64,000 bases of DNA, taken from Pseudomonas fluorescens HK44 (lineage in GTDB: Bacteria > Pseudomonadota > Gammaproteobacteria > Pseudomonadales > Pseudomonadaceae). The translations under genes were made by a program, and so were the position numbers. Positions 60,286-64,000 of this stretch are shown here, one piece after another (positions within the stretch are counted from its first letter, which is position 1; each line of letters begins with the position of its first letter). The DNA lies in the NCBI RefSeq assembly GCF_000217955.3, contig NZ_AFOY02000026.1:1-64000 (forward strand), written 5' to 3'. A model generated the notes under the pieces. It saw only the letters and a list, made by a program, of their open reading frames with translations. It did not search any database and was not told the origin of the DNA.

Positions 60286-61005
60286 ATGCCGCTGGTGAGC
60301 AGTCTTTTGATCGTGGACGACGACCTTGAGGTCCTCGCGCTGCTGAAGAAATTTTTCGTGCAACAAGGTTATGCGGTGGAGGTCGCCACCGATGGTGCCT
60401 CGATGTGGGCGGCGATTGAGCGCCAGGCGCCGGACCTGATCATTCTCGACCTGATGCTGCCGGGCGAGAACGGGCTGACGCTGTGCCAACGCCTGCGCCA
60501 GCAATACCCGACGCCGGTAATCATGCTGACCGCCATGGGGGAGTTGAGTGATCGGGTGGTCGGGCTGGAGATGGGCGCCGATGATTACCTGAGCAAGCCC
60601 TTCGACGCCCGGGAACTGCTGGCCCGCGTGCGCGCCGTGCTGCGCCGGGCCGGCGAAAGCCGCCCGCTGACCGGGGAAGCGCCGCGCCCGCTGATCAAGT
60701 TCGCCGACTGGCAACTGGACCTTACTCGTCGGGAACTGCGCTCGCCGGATCAGGTGATGATCCCGCTGTCGGCCGGGGAGTTCGACTTGCTGCTGGTGTT
60801 TGTCGAGCATCCGCAGCGCATTCTCACTCGGGAGCAGTTACTGGACCTGGCGCGGGGTCGCACCCATGAGGCGTTCGATCGCAGCATCGACGTTCAGGTC
60901 AGCCGTTTGCGGCGCAAACTGGAGTACGACACCAAGCGCCCCGAGATGATTCGTACCGTGCGCAACGGCGGGTATCTGTTCACCCCCAGTGTGACCCGCC
61001 AGTGA
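60286..61005 (+). CDS. OmpR-family response regulator
   Basis: A 239-residue regulator. The receiver has LLIVDDDLEV, the phospho-acceptor Asp in LIILDLMLPGENG, and Lys in YLSKPFDA; the winged helix runs from about 140 and ends IRTVRNGGYLFTPSV. It overlaps the kinase gene (GTGA), so the pair is translated together. The ATG at 60286 directly follows a GTG; a ribosome site is weak. The closest look-alikes are the OmpR/RstA branch. Target genes are unknown; the lipoprotein gene downstream is a candidate. Confidence 0.9.
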   Translation: MPLVSSLLIVDDDLEVLALLKKFFVQQGYAVEVATDGASMWAAIERQAPDLIILDLMLPGENGLTLCQRLRQQYPTPVIMLTAMGELSDRVVGLEMGADDYLSKPFDARELLARVRAVLRRAGESRPLTGEAPRPLIKFADWQLDLTRRELRSPDQVMIPLSAGEFDLLLVFVEHPQRILTREQLLDLARGRTHEAFDRSIDVQVSRLRRKLEYDTKRPEMIRTVRNGGYLFTPSVTRQ

Positions 61006-62351
61006 AAAAACTCATGGCCGCTTTGCGTCTGCGCCCGCGAGATACAGTGGCCCGCTGGATCGCCCTGACCACCCTCATCGCGATGCTCACGTCGCTGGCC
61101 TTCAACGCGCTGTTTATCCAGTTGGCCGGCGTCTGGGCGTATCCACCGTTGGCCGAAACCGGCCTGCTGGAAAAAACCGCGTCCATAACCCGGATGATCG
61201 AAGCCTCGCAAACGTCGCAGCGCGAACGCCTGGCTGAGGCCGCCAGCGAAAACACCTTCAGCGTCAGCTGGCATGCCACCCGTCAAGGCCTTGACTTGCC
61301 GGACACGCCCGAAGCGGCCTACCGCACGGCCTCACCTGAAGCCCAGCGTCTGTTCAACACGCCGACCCGCCGGGTCGAAGCCTATCAACCCGGCGACTGG
61401 CCACAGAAGAACGGTCACTACGCTTTGCTGGTGCAACTGGCGGATGAGTCCTGGCTGATGTTCAGCGTGTCGTCACGCAGTTGGGGGCTGGCGGAAGGGC
61501 CGCGAACCCTGATCGTGATTCTGCTGGTGCTGCTGTCGACCGGCATCGTCGCGCTGATCGCCACCCGCCGGCTGGCCAAACCCCTGCAGCAGTTCGCCCA
61601 AGGCGCCCGACGCTTTGGCGTCGACTTTCGCGCACCGCCCATCGACCCGGTCGGCCCCCATGAAATCCGTCAGGCGATTCTCGCGTTCAATGCCATGCAG
61701 GCTCAGTTGCAGCACTTCATCAGGGACCGCACACAGATGCTCGCCGCCATCTCCCATGACCTGCGTACACCGCTGACCCGAATGCGCCTGCGTGGCGAAT
61801 TCATCGAAGACCCCGAGCAGCAACAACGGCTGTTTCGCGACGTCGACGAAATGCAGGCCATGATCAACTCCGCCCTGGAGTTCTTCCGCGACGACGCCCG
61901 CCTGGAACAGGCAACCCAGTTCGACCTGGCCGAGTTGCTGCAAACCCTGATCGACGACTACCGCGACCAGTCCATCGACATCGCCTTCAGCGGCCCACCC
62001 CGACTGGTCTACTTCGGCCGCCCGCTGGGGCTGAAACGGGTGATCACCAACTTGCTGGACAACGCGATCAAATACGCCAGCGAGCCGGCGATTGAACTGC
62101 GCCAGGAGGATGAACAGGTGATCGTTCGGGTACTCGACCGTGGGCCGGGGATTCCTGCGGATAGTTATGAACAGGTGTTTGCGCCGTTCTTTCGGCTGGA
62201 AGGGTCGCGGAATAAGAGCACGGGGGGCGTGGGGCTGGGGTTGTCGGCGGCGCGGGCGATCGTTCTGGAACACGGCGGCACACTGACCGTGCGCAACCGC
62301 TCAAGTGGAGGGTTGGAGGCGCGGGTGGTGTTGCCGGTGCAGGAAGGTTAG
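61002..62351 (+). CDS. Sensor histidine kinase (EnvZ/RstB-like)
   Basis: A 449-residue membrane kinase, partner of the regulator before it. First helix LTTLIAMLTSLAFNALFIQL, periplasmic loop of about 115 residues, second helix TLIVILLVLLSTGIVALIAT, HAMP, His box MLAAISHDLRTPLTRMRLRG, and HATPase with NLLDNAIKYA and GVGLGLSAARAIVLEHGG. The DHp box SHDLRTPLTRMRL is of the EnvZ/PfeS/QseC branch. Start GTG at 61002 overlaps the regulator stop. Confidence 0.9.
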   Translation: MKKLMAALRLRPRDTVARWIALTTLIAMLTSLAFNALFIQLAGVWAYPPLAETGLLEKTASITRMIEASQTSQRERLAEAASENTFSVSWHATRQGLDLPDTPEAAYRTASPEAQRLFNTPTRRVEAYQPGDWPQKNGHYALLVQLADESWLMFSVSSRSWGLAEGPRTLIVILLVLLSTGIVALIATRRLAKPLQQFAQGARRFGVDFRAPPIDPVGPHEIRQAILAFNAMQAQLQHFIRDRTQMLAAISHDLRTPLTRMRLRGEFIEDPEQQQRLFRDVDEMQAMINSALEFFRDDARLEQATQFDLAELLQTLIDDYRDQSIDIAFSGPPRLVYFGRPLGLKRVITNLLDNAIKYASEPAIELRQEDEQVIVRVLDRGPGIPADSYEQVFAPFFRLEGSRNKSTGGVGLGLSAARAIVLEHGGTLTVRNRSSGGLEARVVLPVQEG

Positions 62352-62425
62352 AGACGATTGATGGTTGATGGCCAGCTGCCATCTAACGATAATCCCGTTC
62401 CCCTTTACTCACGCAAGGAAACGCC

Positions 62426-62968
62426 GTGAAAAAATCCCTCCTGCTCGTCCCGTTGCTTGTGTTGTTGCAAGGTTGCGGTGTGACCATGACGCGTTATGAG
62501 CCGAGTTACGAGAACGTCCAAACGCTCAAACAGACCCCACCGCTGCAATCGATCAGCAATGCTCAGGTGAAGGCGGACTCTGGCCAGGGCTCGTTGACGG
62601 TTCGGGCTAATCCGATCCGTTCGCCAAGTGGCAGTATCCCTCTGCATATTCAGGAGGCCATCAACGAAGAACTGCGTCGAGCGGGCCTGCTGGATCCGCA
62701 GGCACAGCGGCACCTCGACGTATTGCTGGTCAAGAATGAGCTGACGGCAGGCGTGGGGACCGGTACTGGCCAACTCGCAGCGCGTTTTACGTTGTTCAAG
62801 GGCAATGAAGTGGTTTATGACGCGACCAAGGACGTGAACCACCAATGGGACAGCAGTTTTTTCGGACCCATTGCGATCCCGAATGCCGCCAATGCCTACA
62901 ACCCGATGGTTCGTGATTTGCTGAAGAGCCTGTACAGCGACCCGCAGTTCATCCAGGCCCTGAAATAA
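62426..62968 (+). CDS. Lipoprotein, unknown function
   Basis: A 180-residue precursor with lipoprotein signal KKSLLLVPLLVLLQGC (lipobox LLQG-C, acylated Cys17). The next residue after Cys is Gly, compatible with outer-membrane sorting. The mature part has LHIQEAINEELRRAGLLDPQ and VLLVKNELTAGVGTGTGQLAARF, resembling DUF4410/DUF3313-type lipoproteins. A partner-like lipoprotein is encoded convergently at 63008. Possibly co-regulated with the two-component pair just upstream (75 bases). Confidence 0.8.
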   Translation: MKKSLLLVPLLVLLQGCGVTMTRYEPSYENVQTLKQTPPLQSISNAQVKADSGQGSLTVRANPIRSPSGSIPLHIQEAINEELRRAGLLDPQAQRHLDVLLVKNELTAGVGTGTGQLAARFTLFKGNEVVYDATKDVNHQWDSSFFGPIAIPNAANAYNPMVRDLLKSLYSDPQFIQALK

Positions 62969-62978
62969 GGGTAAAAAA

Positions 62979-63006
62979 AGAGCCGCAAGTGCGGCTCTTG
63001 TTTTTT
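62979..63006. terminator. Bidirectional terminator between two lipoprotein genes
   Basis: AAGAGCCGCA and TGCGGCTCTT form a 10-bp stem followed by G and six T on the plus strand, and preceded by seven A that become T on the minus strand. Confidence 0.9.
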
Positions 63007-63007
63007 A

Positions 63008-63643
63008 TCAGGCCCGTGGCACGTGGGAATCGAGTGCCGAATATTTCAGGCTCTTGCTCTCCACCATTTGTTTGAGCAATGCGTTGACCTGACGACTGAA
63101 GGTATCGCTCACCGCCGCTTTTGGAGTGTTACCCATCAACGGCACAAACCAGATGCCTATCCAGGTATTGATCGCGTCGTGGTTACTGGTATTGCTGACG
63201 GTCAGCCCTTGTTGGTCAAGCGCCTCGAGGCTCATGGTGTATTCATCCGTCCCCATCGAAGGGATGACGGTAAAGGTGAGCCCACTGATAAAGGCCATGG
63301 CCAACTGACCACCCCCCGGCGGGTGGTTGTAAACCTTGAGGCGCAGGTTGTAATCGCCAGGCTGCTGCTGGAATTTGTCCAGCGTGACACGACCAAACAG
63401 CCCGGAATCGTTCAACACTTTTTGCAGTTCAGGCTTGAGCATGTCGCGCGCCTGCGGAACTTCAACAGCTGAAGCGCTTTTTGGCTCGCCCTGATAGAAG
63501 TTGAAGTCCACATAGACATTCGGCTTGTTCGAATAAGCGGACATGGACGGCATAGTCACCGGAGCCACTTCGTCCTTGGTAAAACTGGCGCAACCGCTCA
63601 GCCCAAGCACCAGGGCCAACCCCAGAATTTTTCCAAATTGCAT
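63008..63643 (-). CDS. Lipoprotein, unknown function
   Basis: A 211-residue precursor with lipoprotein signal MQFGKILGLALVLGLSGCAS (acylated Cys18; Ala and Ser after it favour the outer membrane). The mature part has PNVYVDFNFYQGEPKSAS, RDMLKPELQKVLNDSGLFGR and NYNLRL-like YNLRLKVYNHPP, a layout like that of the lipoprotein at 62426 (beta strand, helix with LLxxxGL, then strand). The ATG at 63643 follows AAGGAAG at 5 bases. The function is unknown. Confidence 0.8.
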   Translation of the reverse strand: MQFGKILGLALVLGLSGCASFTKDEVAPVTMPSMSAYSNKPNVYVDFNFYQGEPKSASAVEVPQARDMLKPELQKVLNDSGLFGRVTLDKFQQQPGDYNLRLKVYNHPPGGGQLAMAFISGLTFTVIPSMGTDEYTMSLEALDQQGLTVSNTSNHDAINTWIGIWFVPLMGNTPKAAVSDTFSRQVNALLKQMVESKSLKYSALDSHVPRA

Positions 63644-63900
63644 GATGACTTCCTTAATTGATGTCAAAGCGCCTCCATGCGAAGCGCCGGGCAGATTCTA
63701 GAGATCACCGTGCAATTGCAAAAGGCCATACCTGCGAAAAATTGGCTGGGGACAGGAAAAAAAGGCAGATTTTTTCCAGAGCCTGAAGGGCTGCTTCACG
63801 CATGGGGGAAGTCAATCAGCGTTGACCAAGGTTGTTGAGCCGAGAAACCGTACGGTTTGAGGATTGGAGGTGAAGCGGTGTTCAGTTGTCACGAAATAGA
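63644..63900. other. Intergenic region at the right end
   Basis: Non-coding by inspection. It must carry the promoter of the lipoprotein gene; I see no repeat in it apart from the terminator that follows. Confidence 0.4.
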
Positions 63901-63936
63901 TAAAAAAATGGGCGACCTTGCCCAGGTCGCCCATTT
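63901..63936 (-). terminator. Minus-strand terminator of a gene beyond the window
   Basis: AATGGGCGACC (63907-63917) and GGTCGCCCATT (63925-63935) form an 11-bp stem, and the minus strand continues with seven T. A minus-strand gene should end shortly to the right of it. Confidence 0.8.
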
Positions 63937-64000
63937 CATCCACGCAATGATGTTGTGAACACTAATAGTTAATAACAGCCCTGTCTTGATTAAAGATGTT

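Overview
This window looks like chromosome of a Pseudomonas species of the P. fluorescens group. The evidence is gene content and synteny: OprD porin, cyoABCDE, divergent norR/hmp, the hmgR-hmgA-fahA-maiA tyrosine catabolism block, a leucine dehydrogenase plus 2-oxoacid dehydrogenase block, DUF3077 and DUF3509 proteins, GC-rich coding bias, and many paired REP repeats with the core GAGGGAGCTTGCTCCC or GCGAGCAGGCTCGC. Species assignment is inference.

Left part (1-16 kb): a Cache-GGDEF diguanylate cyclase, an OprD-type porin, a small secreted protein, and a four-gene minus-strand operon (RND adaptor, RND pump, OmpR-type regulator, sensor kinase). The regulator and kinase are separated by a 269-bp fully self-complementary element. 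Next come a YkgJ-type protein, a GNAT acetyltransferase, CheV, and NorR facing the flavohaemoprotein Hmp across a promoter with three NorR boxes and a sigma-54-like site.

16-33 kb: dsbB, the cytochrome bo3 operon with haem O synthase, a REP-rich stretch with a RelE/NadS toxin-antitoxin pair, a chain of overlapping short ORFs leading into a DUF3077 gene, psiE, DUF3509, a serine transporter and serine deaminase with a divergent LysR regulator, an HPF-like ribosome factor, a group IIC intron sitting just behind the hpf terminator, and a short-chain dehydrogenase.

33.5-37.3 kb is the accessory part: a broken LuxR-type regulator, a possible minus-strand non-coding transcript, an orphan 111-residue protein and an 819-residue protein resembling the DUF6543/dermonecrotic-toxin group. 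Its base composition is visibly more AT-rich.

37-64 kb: homogentisate degradation genes with their IclR regulator; a SirB1-like protein; leucine dehydrogenase (lacking the expected catalytic lysine) with E1 alpha, E1 beta and E2 of a 2-oxoacid dehydrogenase but no E3; SOS-controlled yebG; two uncharacterised genes; a two-component system divergent from a periplasmic methionine-sulfoxide repair set (msrB, dipZ, msrA); a PAS-GGDEF cyclase; a LysR regulator divergent from an acetylornithine-type transaminase; a YefM/YoeB pair; a DedA protein; another two-component system; and two lipoproteins.

The strongest candidates for something undescribed are the cloverleaf element inside the two-component operon (5058-5326), the three-step translationally coupled leader before the DUF3077 gene (24372-24640), and the toxin-like accessory locus at 34.3-37.3 kb.
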